Source of the DNA: Escarpia spicata
Lineage: Eukaryota; Annelida; Polychaeta; Sabellida; Siboglinidae
Direction: 5' to 3'
Assembly: GCA_963995525.1 (NCBI GenBank)
Contig: OZ023211.1
Span: forward strand, 61,319,541 to 61,383,540
DNA length: 64,000 nt
Part shown: one piece after another, positions 1 to 10,199 of the stretch
Position numbering within the stretch: the first letter of the stretch is position 1
How the letters are laid out: each line of letters opens with the position of its first letter
Made by a program: the position numbers and the translations under genes
The notes under the pieces: model-generated
The model's input: the letters and a program-made list of their open reading frames with translations, nothing else
Databases searched by the model: none
What the model was told of the DNA's origin: nothing

Positions 1-685
1 ACAACAGGTACCCTCGTCGGTACGGTATACCTCTGTCCACATACCACTTAGGATTATGAATGAACTCCTTTACATCTGCAAGGATCTTCTCCCCAAGTTC
101 ATCATCAAGGATAACCGACGTAAGGGGGCGTTTCCTCCGTGGATAACCGAACTGTCTCCATTCGGGCCCAATGGCAGTGTACATGACAGTCATCCCCTCC
201 TGTGCCTTCAATGCCATTTGGCGCGCTTCATCGAGCAGATCAAAATAGATTTGACGCCTTTTTCCCAGTGCAGTCAGTGTCACAGACTCAAAAGGGACAC
301 CCGTTTGCAGATCCATCATCTGCTTTTCGCGATTTCTTTCGACCCGTATCCATGTGTTTTTGTAGTACATAAAATGAGTTCCAGGACTTGGTATAAAGTC
401 AAACTTTGTGCTGACCTTGCCGGTTTCGTTCTGGTGAAACGTAGTCTCGACGCTGAGATGCTGTGTGCGGGTCCCATGCGCGGTTATCCACTGGAGCAGC
501 CAATGGTAGCTCTTGTCTCGGCTTGTCACCTCCAGCGTGATGAGGAAATGGCGGCGGAAAAATACCATACCATACTGGGAACTTTTTCGAAGGACAGCTA
601 AGCCTGTGCCAACGCCGATCAGCCCGAATCCTGCTCCGAAGTACGGGTTGTTTTGCAGCGACAGAAGTAGATCGGAGAACGGCAT
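1..685 (-). CDS. BCS1L: Mitochondrial chaperone BCS1 (BCS1L-like), 5' part, runs off the left edge
   Basis: BCS1 is an AAA-ATPase of the mitochondrial inner membrane that inserts the folded Rieske iron-sulfur protein into respiratory complex III. Translating the minus strand from the ATG at 685-683 gives 228 codons without a stop, up to base 1. The peptide starts [20 protein letters not shown], followed by a hydrophobic stretch (about residues 14-32) that fits the single N-terminal membrane segment. Then comes the BCS1-specific domain, with family-typical strings such as [28 protein letters not shown] and [14 protein letters not shown]. The last residues, [18 protein letters not shown], sit just before the Walker A loop in this family, so the ATPase half lies outside the window. 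No intron interrupts the visible part. The gene has no stop inside the window, so searches for closed reading frames would miss it. Confidence 0.96.
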   Translation of the reverse strand, partial: MPFSDLLLSLQNNPYFGAGFGLIGVGTGLAVLRKSSQYGMVFFRRHFLITLEVTSRDKSYHWLLQWITAHGTRTQHLSVETTFHQNETGKVSTKFDFIPSPGTHFMYYKNTWIRVERNREKQMMDLQTGVPFESVTLTALGKRRQIYFDLLDEARQMALKAQEGMTVMYTAIGPEWRQFGYPRRKRPLTSVILDDELGEKILADVKEFIHNPKWYVDRGIPYRRGYLL

Positions 686-1710
686 ATTGGCAATGGGCAG
701 AACAGTCGGTCTTAACACCGGGTTGTTTGGTGGGCGATAAATAGGTAAGTCATTGCTTCAGACGACATTTGCGGTACAACCGGTTTGCAAGAATTGCACA
801 AACGACTTTACTTTAGTAGTACTTTGGTTACGTGTATATTGCTATGTTAAATTTAACAAATGCAATATTAAAACAGTCTCATCGCAACAAAACATTTACT
901 GTCACGTTCCACAACGGGCGCGGCCATATCACAACAGCCACCTGACGGCTGTTCACTGAAACAACGTTACACAAAACTAACCGACAGATGCCGCTACCAT
1001 CTATGTTTTTTCAGAGCCTATCAATTATATATATTTATATTATATATATGTTGATCAAAAACAAATCACATAGTAATGTACTCATTTTAAGTAAACTTAT
1101 GAAATGGTAGGTAGGGATGGTAGCCAACAAAATTGGTACAAAGGCTGATAGGTTTTAACAGTAAAATCATGTCACTTATATAGTAAAAACTATAAATATA
1201 TTATAATTATAGATCTTGATTGCATGCCCAGTGACAATGTATTTTATTGAACTACGATTTTAAAATTTAGTTTGACAAGTGTTTTTAATTTTACTAAAAT
1301 ATCACATTTACATTGCATGGTGAATGGCTAGGTAGACATTCACAATCAGATAATAGTGAAATTATATTTAACATTGACGTGATTCAGAAAAAATAAATTT
1401 GGAGCGGTCGAGCTAGTGTTATCATAAACATAGTAATCATAGTTAATACTATGTAAAATTATGTTATGATGACAACTAACAGTTTTTGTAGTTTTACCAT
1501 GAACTAACTCACACCCATCCATGGAGCAACTAGTCAAGGATAGCATTTATCACCATTACTGTATTCTGGACTGGTGGTGCCACCTGGAGAATGCATGCCA
1601 ACTGGAAATGTAGATAACTTTAAATGATTATTGTTTTGTACATTCATTGTCAATTGGTAGGTCAGAGGTGAACGGTTTGAGGAAGTGAGTGGGCAGAGAA
1701 AGAAGATTAT
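686..1710. other. Upstream flank of the BCS1L-like gene; no gene seen
   Basis: This stretch should hold the promoter and 5' UTR of the minus-strand BCS1L-like gene. About 900-1,010 is richer in GC than its surroundings, and the rest is AT-rich. I see no convincing exon, no RNA gene and no clear TATA box; small open frames here look random. Confidence 0.5.
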
Positions 1711-2410
1711 CAGGCCTGGGGTAATAGTAATATTAACAATTACAATATTGAACTAATAGTAATAGGAAGCAATGTAATAGTAATTAACCTATTACTTTAT
1801 ATTACTATTGAACATTTAACTCAATTTTCAACTATGGGTTTTGTACATAACAATTAATTTTGATTAGGTCGCAGATTCCACTAGTTTCTCCAGGTGTAAT
1901 GGTTGCTCCCCCTTTTCAACTTCAGCATGGCCTTGGTGAAGTTTTACCCTAGAGTTTTATGAGCGTTTGGTACAGTGTGTCTGCTGCATTTATTAAAGGG
2001 ATTAAACTGGGCTTTCACTGCTTTGAAGCCAGTTCTGCCAATTACTCTTTCAAGTAAACCTATGGGTTTAGTAACTGCCTTTTTTATATTTTATAATACT
2101 TCCCTAATGATGGTGATGAAAATACTTGACATTCTAAAATATTATTTCAAAAACTTTGGGCAAGGGTATCGATAAATGGCAAGTAAGATTTTTTATTCAC
2201 CTGTCTTGTTTAACTTCTTGAGACTATGCGTCAAACAATTGTTCTGATTGTATTTATGCATACAGTGCATTATACCATAAAATGTTTCGATGAAAAATGT
2301 AATAGTAATTACTTCAAATGTAATAGAAACAATTCAGCATGTAATAGTAATAGAAAGGAAACAAAGTAATAGTAATATATTGCATTGCAATGCAGTTGAC
2401 ACAGGGCCTG
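1711..2410. mobile_element. Non-autonomous hAT-like DNA transposon (about 700 bp)
   Basis: The left end reads CAGGCCTGGGG and the right end, reverse-complemented, reads CAGGCCCTGTG, matching at 9 of 11 positions. Flanking 8-mers are AAGATTAT (1703-1710) and GCGATTAT (2411-2418), identical at the last six positions, as expected of an aged 8-bp target duplication. Near both ends the motif GTAATAGTAAT recurs several times, like the subterminal repeats of hAT elements. There is no transposase inside, so this is a MITE-type derivative. Assignment to hAT rests on the CAG start and the 8-bp duplication. Confidence 0.65.
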
Positions 2411-2569
2411 GCGATTATAAGTGATACATTTCTGCCAATATCACAGAATTGATAGAACATAACTTAGACAGCTATTTTTGCCTCGTATGTAGAATGGGCC
2501 GGTGCAACTTAATGCGCATTTTCCTGTGGCTGGTCACATATTACATTCATAAAGAATAGCTCAAGAATG

Positions 2570-4721
2570 ATTCTAAAAAGACATGGCAGATACTTCGAAC
2601 AATAATCGGGAAACAACAACACATTTCAAGCTCAATTAACACTGACTTAATTAATGACCCTGATTAAATTTTGAATACATTTTGTAATTTCTTTACAAAC
2701 ATTGGACCAAGTTAGGCTAACGCAATCCGTAACCCCAAAACAATTTTACTGCTTACCTTAACAAAAGCCAAGGTAAACGTATAAATAGTATGTTTATGAA
2801 TCCCACTGATGCAAGTGAAGTCAGCCAAATAAGTCTCTTAAAAAAAAAGTTGTGGGTCTGCCAATGTTAGTCCGTACTTTATAAAACAAATTGGTGAAGG
2901 AGTGTTTCTACCAATAGCTATTCTGATAAAGAAGTCTATGTGAGGGAATTGTACCAGACAAATTAAAACAATTGCTAAGATTATACCAGTATACATATCA
3001 AAAGCTAAAAATGAATTTTATTATTATAGACATATATCTTTATTTCCAGTTATTTCAAATATACTAGGAAGGGTTGTATACAAAAGGACCCAACTTTTTA
3101 AACAAATAACATCTTAAATAATAATCCATATGGTTTCCGATCGAAACATTCCACCATTAATGCAGCATCTACATTAATTTCTGATGTTGTAAATGTGTTA
3201 GAAAAAAAGACTCAGTCATCAGAGTATTCCTTGATTTAAGTAAGGCGTTCAATACCATAGACAATCAGATTTTATTACATATGTTAGATTACGGCGGAAT
3301 GAGAGGTACCCCTTTTAATTGATAGATTACAAATAAAACACAATATGTAAGTTGTAGCAACAGTGCTTTGCTTCCCACAAAATATCACATTCGGTGTGCC
3401 GCAGGGAGCCCTCTATTCTTGGTCCACTTTTATTTATTTTATACATAAATGATCTCCCCCTTTGTCTGAAGCAAAGGAAAGCAATATTATTTGCTGACGA
3501 CACCACAGTATATGTGAATGGAAATCATACTACTAAACTTTACAATGACATGAATAAAGAACTTCAAGTATTAGCCGACTGGTTTCATGCTAATAAGCTC
3601 TCATTAAATGTATCCAAATAAAAATATGTTGTTTTCTAGGTCACGACATCTACTTAGTGAACAAATAACATTAAAGATGTCAGATTAGATAATTCTGCGT
3701 ACATATAAACTTTCTAGGCCTTCTTATTGATAATAAACTTGACTGGCACCAACACATAAATGTCTGCAGAAAAAACTTTCTAGTACTTTATACGTTATAA
3801 ATAAAGTTAATCGCATTCTTCCTGTAGAATCCCTAAAGATAATTTACTATGCATTGGTATATCCATATTTAACATATGGAATAATCCTTTGGGGATCAAC
3901 ACATAAAAATTATTCATTATGCAGAAAAAATTGTTCATAGTAATCTTCGAACTGGTTTCCATGAGCATACTCATCCCCGTTCACATGTACTAAAATTTAA
4001 GGATATTTATGAAATAGAAATTGCGAAATTTATGTATAATTATTGTCATAACAATCTGCCAGTGTCGTTATCTAATATTTTTACACTAACCTGCGATATC
4101 CACAATCATGACACAAACCTACTTACACATATTCGTCCAATCAGCAGTTCTACACTATGATCATCAAATTGTTTATGCAATAGGCCGATAGTATGAAATA
4201 ATATTTTGCCTGATATTGAAAATAAACCTACTATTACCAGCTTTGTATCTTCTCTAGTCATGTGTCTTAAAACACTGTCTATGAAGATACTACACCATAT
4301 TAAATGTGTTATCATTTTTGTTTTTTCTTATTTCATAAGTTTTAAACGATTTATGAAAATACTACTACTACATATTACGTACTTATCACTGGATTGTTCT
4401 TCTGCAATCTAGCACTATTGTTGTATATATGTGAAAAGAAATGTTTTTGTTCATTTTGGGTCTACCAACCACGTCACTACTGATACTTATTATTCGTAGT
4501 GTATTAACTGTCTGCTTATAGTTATTCATTGCACATTGATTAGATGACAATTCAGTTTACCATTATCAGTGGATGGCACTGATTAGTGATTCAAGTTATA
4601 TTGTTTCTATTATATCTACTGGTAACAGCCTTGGCTCTGCTGCCAAACAGGAATATAGACTGTGTACGCTTTGTCTTTCTGTATTAAACAATTCTGAAAT
4701 AAAACACCTTACCTTACCTTA
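2570..4721 (+). pseudogene. Decayed LINE (Jockey/CR1-type reverse transcriptase), 3' part
   Basis: Several frames on the plus strand read as pieces of one non-LTR retrotransposon ORF2, in the right order. WQILRTIIGKQ (about 2,585) is the linker before the reverse transcriptase. NNPYGFRSKHST (about 3,120) is in the fingers region. LGPLLFILYINDLP with FADDTTVYVN (3,410-3,530) is the catalytic core. FLGLLIDNKLDWHQHIN (about 3,710) and VYPYLTYGIILWGS (about 3,860) belong to the thumb and C-terminal part. Frameshifts and stops separate the pieces. The element ends with AATAAA (4698-4703) and three CCTTA units (4707-4721), a short tandem tail typical of LINE 3' ends. The endonuclease is missing, so this is a 5'-truncated dead copy. 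Confidence 0.88.
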
Positions 4722-4791
4722 GACAAGTCATAAACTGTAATGGCACAGCATCGGACCTATATACAGTGAGCATGATGAACACAATACCGTG

Positions 4792-4797
4792 TTTATT
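4792..4797 (-). terminator. Polyadenylation signal of the RNPC3-like gene
   Basis: AATAAA on the minus strand (TTTATT on plus), about 33 bases past the stop codon of the RNPC3-like gene. It is the nearest canonical signal and implies a very short 3' UTR. Confidence 0.6.
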
Positions 4798-4829
4798 AAA
4801 ACAGCACAGCAATTGTGCAATCTGATAAT

Positions 4830-6359
4830 TTACTTCCGCCGATCTTTATCAGCTTTGCTGTCTGTTTCTTTTGCCTTTGCTGACCTGGCAAACTGCACCA
4901 CCATTGGCCGGCCATGCAGGACAAAGGCGTTGGTGTCTGTGAGTGCGTCTTCAGCAGCCTTAACAGTTGGCAACGTAATGAAACACTGCCCTTTCATCCG
5001 ACCCTCCTTCATCAACCGAATGTCAAATGTGTTCTGTTCTATCTCATCTTCCCACTTTACGTACTTGCCGTAGACGTAATGCATGTCTTTCTCCGTCACC
5101 TGTTTTGGCAGGTTCTTGATGTATAGACGTGAGCTTGGTTCCCCGGCGCTGTAGTTTCTAAACACACTGACATGTCTCATCTCTGAACTCTTCATTCGTC
5201 CTCGTCGCAGTCGCCTTGATGAAATAAACTCTCCTGCTCCCCATTCCTCCTCTGGCTCCTCCTCCTCTTGCTCTTCAGCTTTAGGGACTGGCTCAATCTT
5301 ACCAAAGCCACCCTGTGTTTCTTCTGCCGGTTCATTTTCAGTCAAGCTCAAAATGTCAGTAGGAGCCTCCGGAAATACTTGTGGCACTGACACTGCATCA
5401 CTATTCTCCAATGCAGTCTTCTCAGTGAATAACTCTGCGATTGCTGTTGGCAGCTTGAAGCCAATCTTTTTCACCACACCAGTTGGCAACTGTTCAAATA
5501 CATCCTTAGGATCAGGAGCCAGAGACTGCTGTGACTTGGAAGGGACTGCAACAACTTTCTGTATTTTGGGACGCTTTGCTTTCTTGCGCGATAGCCTGGC
5601 TGGACGTTTAGGCACTGCGGCTTTTGCACCTCCCTCTTCGTCACTCTCTATCTCTGATTCTTCCGTGCTTGACACATCCATCTCTTCCTCACCCAGTATG
5701 TCTGGTTCAAATGGTTTCAGCTCTTCAATCGGCTCCCCCATGGGTAGTGGGGGTGTAGAAGTCACTGCCCCAAATGGTGCAGGCAAGTTCATTTTGTTCA
5801 TAAGGTGCAACACCTGAACGTAGAACTTTGGCATTGTTGCTAAGGCATTTGCAATATTTGTGAGGATGCTGACAGATGGAGGCTGGTACATGTATTCAAA
5901 TGTCGGATTCATAGGGTAAGTAAAGTCTAACTTTGAGTTAAAACTGTCGATCTTGTCTGTGATTTTCTTACTATCTGGTGCAAGGTTTGTCAACTTTTTG
6001 TTGTTGTTACTGTTGTCTTTCTGGTTGTCTACTGTCTTTACCTCTGGAAGCGGTGGCACTTCCAGAGGTGGCGGATGATGTTTTGTGTACTTTTCACTGG
6101 AAAATTCCACGACAAGTTTGCAACCAAGGATGTCTAATTGGTGCAGTCTTTTCAGGGCATTGTTTGCCTCATCACGATCATCAAACACTGCGAATGCTGT
6201 GTGCTTTAGGCGCCCTCTGTTGCCCATACATCGCACTTGAGCAGCTCCAAAGTGTTTCAGTAGATCTTCTTGCTCTGCTGGTGACAGGTCTTCTGGTAAA
6301 CGGCGCACTATCAGTGTGGTTTCCTCTGTCTTGTCGCCCATGTTGTTGGCGCTGGGCAT
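4830..6359 (-). CDS. RNPC3: U11/U12 small nuclear ribonucleoprotein 65 kDa protein (RNPC3-like)
   Basis: RNPC3 (65K) is a protein of the U11/U12 di-snRNP of the minor spliceosome. In the known family the C-terminal RRM binds the U12 snRNA 3' stem-loop and the N-terminal RRM contacts the U11-59K protein. The frame holds 509 residues from the ATG at 6359. RRM1 is at about 15-88 (TLIVRRLP; RLKHTAFAVF). A long low-complexity middle is rich in P, E and basic stretches such as RLSRKKAKRPK. RRM2 is at about 410-492 (SRLYIKNLPKQVTEKDM; MKGQCFITLP). Order and length fit the family (human about 517). A second in-frame ATG at 6341 has a better context (A at -3, G at +4) and may be the true start. A good 3' splice site (TTGTTTGCAG, minus strand, ending at 6370) lies just upstream, so a 5' UTR intron is likely. 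The coding region itself has no intron. Confidence 0.96.
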   Translation of the reverse strand: MPSANNMGDKTEETTLIVRRLPEDLSPAEQEDLLKHFGAAQVRCMGNRGRLKHTAFAVFDDRDEANNALKRLHQLDILGCKLVVEFSSEKYTKHHPPPLEVPPLPEVKTVDNQKDNSNNNKKLTNLAPDSKKITDKIDSFNSKLDFTYPMNPTFEYMYQPPSVSILTNIANALATMPKFYVQVLHLMNKMNLPAPFGAVTSTPPLPMGEPIEELKPFEPDILGEEEMDVSSTEESEIESDEEGGAKAAVPKRPARLSRKKAKRPKIQKVVAVPSKSQQSLAPDPKDVFEQLPTGVVKKIGFKLPTAIAELFTEKTALENSDAVSVPQVFPEAPTDILSLTENEPAEETQGGFGKIEPVPKAEEQEEEEPEEEWGAGEFISSRRLRRGRMKSSEMRHVSVFRNYSAGEPSSRLYIKNLPKQVTEKDMHYVYGKYVKWEDEIEQNTFDIRLMKEGRMKGQCFITLPTVKAAEDALTDTNAFVLHGRPMVVQFARSAKAKETDSKADKDRRK

Positions 6360-6829
6360 AGGAATGTCTCTGCAAACAAGCATAGCACTTTATAAATATT
6401 ATGCATGTCAAATGTAGTACTCAACAATATGTGTGCATAACATCTATAACAGTCACATAAAGTAAGTACTTTTTAAATGTATTTAGTGTGTGTGTACTTC
6501 CAAATAATTAGTGTTGTCACAACTGTCACCATTCTGTATGGGGCTCAGTGACTGTCATAATAGGCTTCCATCGGCTGGAGTGTGTGAATATACATAAGTA
6601 GGGATCGGCTACAGCTAGCTGAGGACTTGATAAAGCTGAACCTGATTTAGGGATCATTGCAAAAAGAATGTGGTCAACTGTTTGGTTATTTTTAGTAGGT
6701 CATCCAATTCTTCTCCTTCCGTTAAGTGGCCACAATAAATATCTGATTACTCTGCCACTATTCTGGGGATCTGGCATTTGAGAAGAAAAACCCACCTCCT
6801 ACAAAATAGATAAAAATACACCCTACTAA

Positions 6830-7243
6830 TAAACCCTAATTGTGGTGGAGCTGCCGGCAGGCTACCATCATTTGCTCTTCACCTCTTATGCCAGAGGCTA
6901 GCTGGTCCTAACCCTGCATAAGGCAGTGTCAGGCCCAAGAGAACAAAACAGACAGAAAAAAAAAAAAATAACTACAAAGCTACTACTAATTTTCTACTGC
7001 TCTCTAACAAAGACCCTAGCAGTTGAATGTTAGTCTGGAGATCCTTGACACAAAAGTGTCAACTGTGTTGGCCTCCACTACTAGGACTGGAAGGTCGTTC
7101 CATTTCCTGATGGTTCTGGGCAGGAACGAGTGCTGATGGTACTGAGTGCGACACTGTGGCTGTGACTGTGAGAACTGATGGCTGTGCCTGTGGCCATGTC
7201 GTTGGTGTGGTGGTGGATGTACCAGATTCGGTGTAAAATTCAT
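6830..7243 (-). mobile_element. LINE 3' fragment (end of ORF2 plus 3' UTR)
   Basis: On the minus strand, 7243-7016 encodes a typical LINE reverse-transcriptase tail, with YHQHSFLPRTIRKWNDLPV followed by ANTVDTFVSRISRL and a stop. The 3' UTR follows with an internal A/T run (about 6,957-6,970 on plus). The upstream reverse transcriptase is absent, so the copy is strongly 5'-truncated. The exact 3' boundary is uncertain. Confidence 0.72.
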
Positions 7244-8233
7244 TTAAGCCCCTGATCCAGGACTAGCCAACTTCAACTAGGGAGTACTAATGCATAAATT
7301 TATAATATACTAATAATAGTCGAGTAAGAACTAGTAAAGAAGTCTGAACCACAGTCAGAGTCAGACCAGTCTAGAGTAGAAGTAAGAAGACAAGTTTGTT
7401 GTTTTTGCAAACATATTTTTACTCGAATGTCATGCAAACATTAACAAAATAAATTGCTGCCAAATACCCTTCCGCTTAGTAAAATCAGCTACCAATGCAC
7501 CATTTTACTGTCAACAGCTTCTACAATCACACCGGGAAATCTGACTACTCAAATGCAGTTATGTCATGTTCTGACCCCTGCAACGCCAACGGGCCGGTGG
7601 AATGAGAAATCGCCATCAACAACCTTCTTTATCGCCCAAGCCAAGATGCCGGGGGCCGATAACAAACTTAGTCTTAGGTCTCCGCATAAAAAGTCGTGCT
7701 ATTACAAAATATAACCTTAAATCACGGTTGTTCCTTTGTTGACGCCATTACAAAATAACACTGACACTGCTAACTAAACGTATCTAAGTAAAACATGAAA
7801 CAAAACTCATTTCTATTTTTATCGCTATTTTACACATTCTGCGGTAGATGGCGCCAATATGATTGGAGTAATATCGCCCCCTACTGGGTTATTAAGTAAA
7901 CTTATTACACCCAGAGCTACATTTACTAGCTTCAATCTTCAATCTTTTACATCGAGCTGTCATATTTGACAATTATACGACGTGACGCGCGCGTTACACG
8001 TGAAGAAATAAACGGAAACAGAAATGAAAAAAGGAAAAAGATGGGAGGGGCAACCAGTGTTCAGGGATCCTGACCAGACCAATTCGGCAACCGGTCGTAT
8101 TGGCTCCCGATGATTATACTCGGACCGACATAGTCATAGCTCTAGCCCATCAACTACGTACCCGACTTTGGAGTTTGGTTGTCCCACACTGCAGGCTCGT
8201 AGTCAGGGCGTTCATAGGGTTCACGGGGTGAAT
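7244..8233. other. Intergenic stretch, no gene seen
   Basis: I see no coding exon with recognisable protein similarity. The notable content is the pair of CTCF-like motifs near 7,850-7,890, listed separately. Short open frames here have no family signal. Confidence 0.4.
7841..7887. promoter_or_regulatory. Two opposed CTCF-like motifs
   Basis: GCGGTAGATGGCGCC (7841-7855, plus orientation) and CGCCCCCTACTGG (7875-7887, minus orientation; reverse complement CCAGTAGGGGGCG) both fit the CTCF core CCASYAGRKGGCRSY with few mismatches. They point towards each other, 19 bases apart. CTCF is conserved in bilaterians, but occupancy cannot be judged from sequence. Confidence 0.35.
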
Positions 8234-8528
8234 GTACAGTACTATGGTTTACTCTAATTTACCATGGTTTTGTTATGGTTTACTATGCTTACTATGAATT
8301 TACCACAGTGTATCATGGCAAACGTGTGGTAAAATGTAGTATATTATGGTGTACAATAACTATTATGGTTTTACTACAGTTTATCATGGTTTACTATGTC
8401 TTCATATGGATTTACTATGGTGATAGCATAGTAAAATGTAATATACCATAATTTACTATTTACCATGATTTATTGTGGATTTATTACATATGGTTTACCA
8501 TATAGTAAACTGTAGTACATTTTTAGCA
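8234..8528. mobile_element. Small fold-back element with 9-bp direct repeats
   Basis: A 295-bp block is built of many degenerate, mutually palindromic copies of ACTATGGTTTAC and TACCATGATT-type words. Its ends are roughly inverted (GTACAGTACTATGGTTTACT versus AGTAAACTGTAGTAC read from the right). It is flanked by the identical 9-mer GGGGTGAAT at 8225-8233 and 8529-8537, consistent with a 9-bp target duplication such as Mutator-type elements make. No coding capacity. The superfamily is a guess. Confidence 0.55.
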
Positions 8529-8537
8529 GGGGTGAAT

Positions 8538-10128
8538 CACTAATTGTATTCCATGTTTCTCAAAAGCGTTAACCCCCTCCTAAAACCTGTTGGATAGTGT
8601 TCAAGCATTACAAGGAATGCCAAGAAAGCCTGATTTGTGCAGATGATAAAGAGAGAACCGTTATCTATTAACTGATCATCCTGGCTGAGGGGTCTGTCCC
8701 CAATGCCATGTGTGAAAAGGACAGTCACTAGAGGAATATATGTGTCAAAGGACCATTGTATCAAATTAGCCATGCAAAAGGACTTCACACTATCCCAAGA
8801 TCTCCTGATATGAAAACGCACGGCGTAACAAATACACAAGAAGCCAGTTTACACCAAACGTACGTAAAATGATGAGTCCTAACTAACTGTAGTCACTCAG
8901 AGGTGACAGATGCAGATACTTAAAATACTGGTGAATGAACAGGGTGACCATGATTTAACAATTATGAGCACATAAATTAAGCCATAAAAATAATTCATTA
9001 TTTCTCATCAGAACTCTGTTAAAAAGTGAACGAAAGGTGCGGCTCTTTATTTTTAGTATGCTGATTAAGGTAACTATACAGACTGTCAGAGGTTATTCTC
9101 AACAATCAACAACAAAATTAACTTAAGATGTGTAGCGAGTCTTACAAGCTGCAAACCCGGTAGACGTACAAACTCATCTGGCATCATAATTTTCAACTAT
9201 TGAGCTGGTACGCGAATTTAGATGAATAATTGTATTTAACCAATAAGGGCCTATATTATTAATTATTATGTCCATTTTGTGTTACGTATAGTTGTAAAAT
9301 ACAGTTTGTGTTTCCTGGAGTCAGTGTGGTGTACAGGATATGGTACTTGACTGTTTGACATGTAGAATTTAATTCAAATTCCACAAGAGGACAATAATTG
9401 TTATAATCTTCTATTTACCGGGCATGTTTTATAAAGGTTTGTTAATTTGCTAGCTTAATTATATTTATGATAAATTATGGAACTTCTGCACATCAGATCA
9501 GATAAATATAATGTCTTAATTGAGTGAAACCCATAATTTGTAAATGTCACACATTAACTGTTTATTCTGAAAAAATAACTTGGACACACCCACACTCCTC
9601 GGTGCATCGTTTATTATATTGATATGAACATATTCAAAACAACTGCACACACGGCGAAGGGTTTCGAGTAAATAATTCAGTTATATTAACAACATACTAT
9701 CATTGTGTGTAGGCTTTTATTGCCTCCAGAGCAGTGTTGGGGTTTCTTTTTGTATCCGGAAGTATAAGACCACAAATAAAGAACTTGATCGAAAAGATTG
9801 GAGCCGACTTGTTGTTGTACAAATTGGCCCCGTCACATTAGTACAATTGGGTGTAAATTAGGCTTAATCAGGCAACAAATTGGGATCAATCTCCACAGAT
9901 CACATATGAGCCCCACTTTGTTTGAAAACGCCCCCCCAAACGACCTGGTTGTGGGCCTGGTGGGGATGCTAGTGTGGCGTTTGTATATAAGATGAAAGAA
10001 TATAAGACGAGACCACTTCACTGTTCTTCCAGTTAGAAATGCAACCTTCTGCATTATGAGCCCCCACGTGAACATGTGGGCCACCCTGCATTGTTAAAAA
10101 ATATAACCCCACACGATATCGAACTTGT
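8538..10128. other. Intergenic stretch, no gene seen
   Basis: AT-rich DNA. A 99-codon minus-strand frame (8839-8540) lacks an ATG at its head, lacks convincing splice sites, and matches no family I recognise. Nothing else stands out before the LINE that begins near 10,200. Confidence 0.4.
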
Positions 10129-10142
10129 GGCGCCCCCTGGAG
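10129..10142 (-). promoter_or_regulatory. CTCF-like motif
   Basis: GGCGCCCCCTGGAG; the reverse complement CTCCAGGGGGCGCC fits the CTCF core except at its 5' flank. Weak single-site evidence. Confidence 0.25.
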
Positions 10143-10199
10143 TATGAATTGGTAATATGTGAACCCCCATTGCGCAGAGCTGGCTACGGGCCTGCACTC

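Noticed and set aside
56..601. 181-codon plus-strand frame
   Set aside because: It is the antisense shadow of the BCS1L-like coding sequence on the minus strand, which has clear family similarity.
5353..5817. 154-codon plus-strand frame and others between 4,789 and 6,361
   Set aside because: Antisense shadows of the RNPC3-like gene.
8540..8839. 99-codon minus-strand frame
   Set aside because: No ATG at its head, a stop just upstream, no good splice acceptor, and no similarity I recognise.
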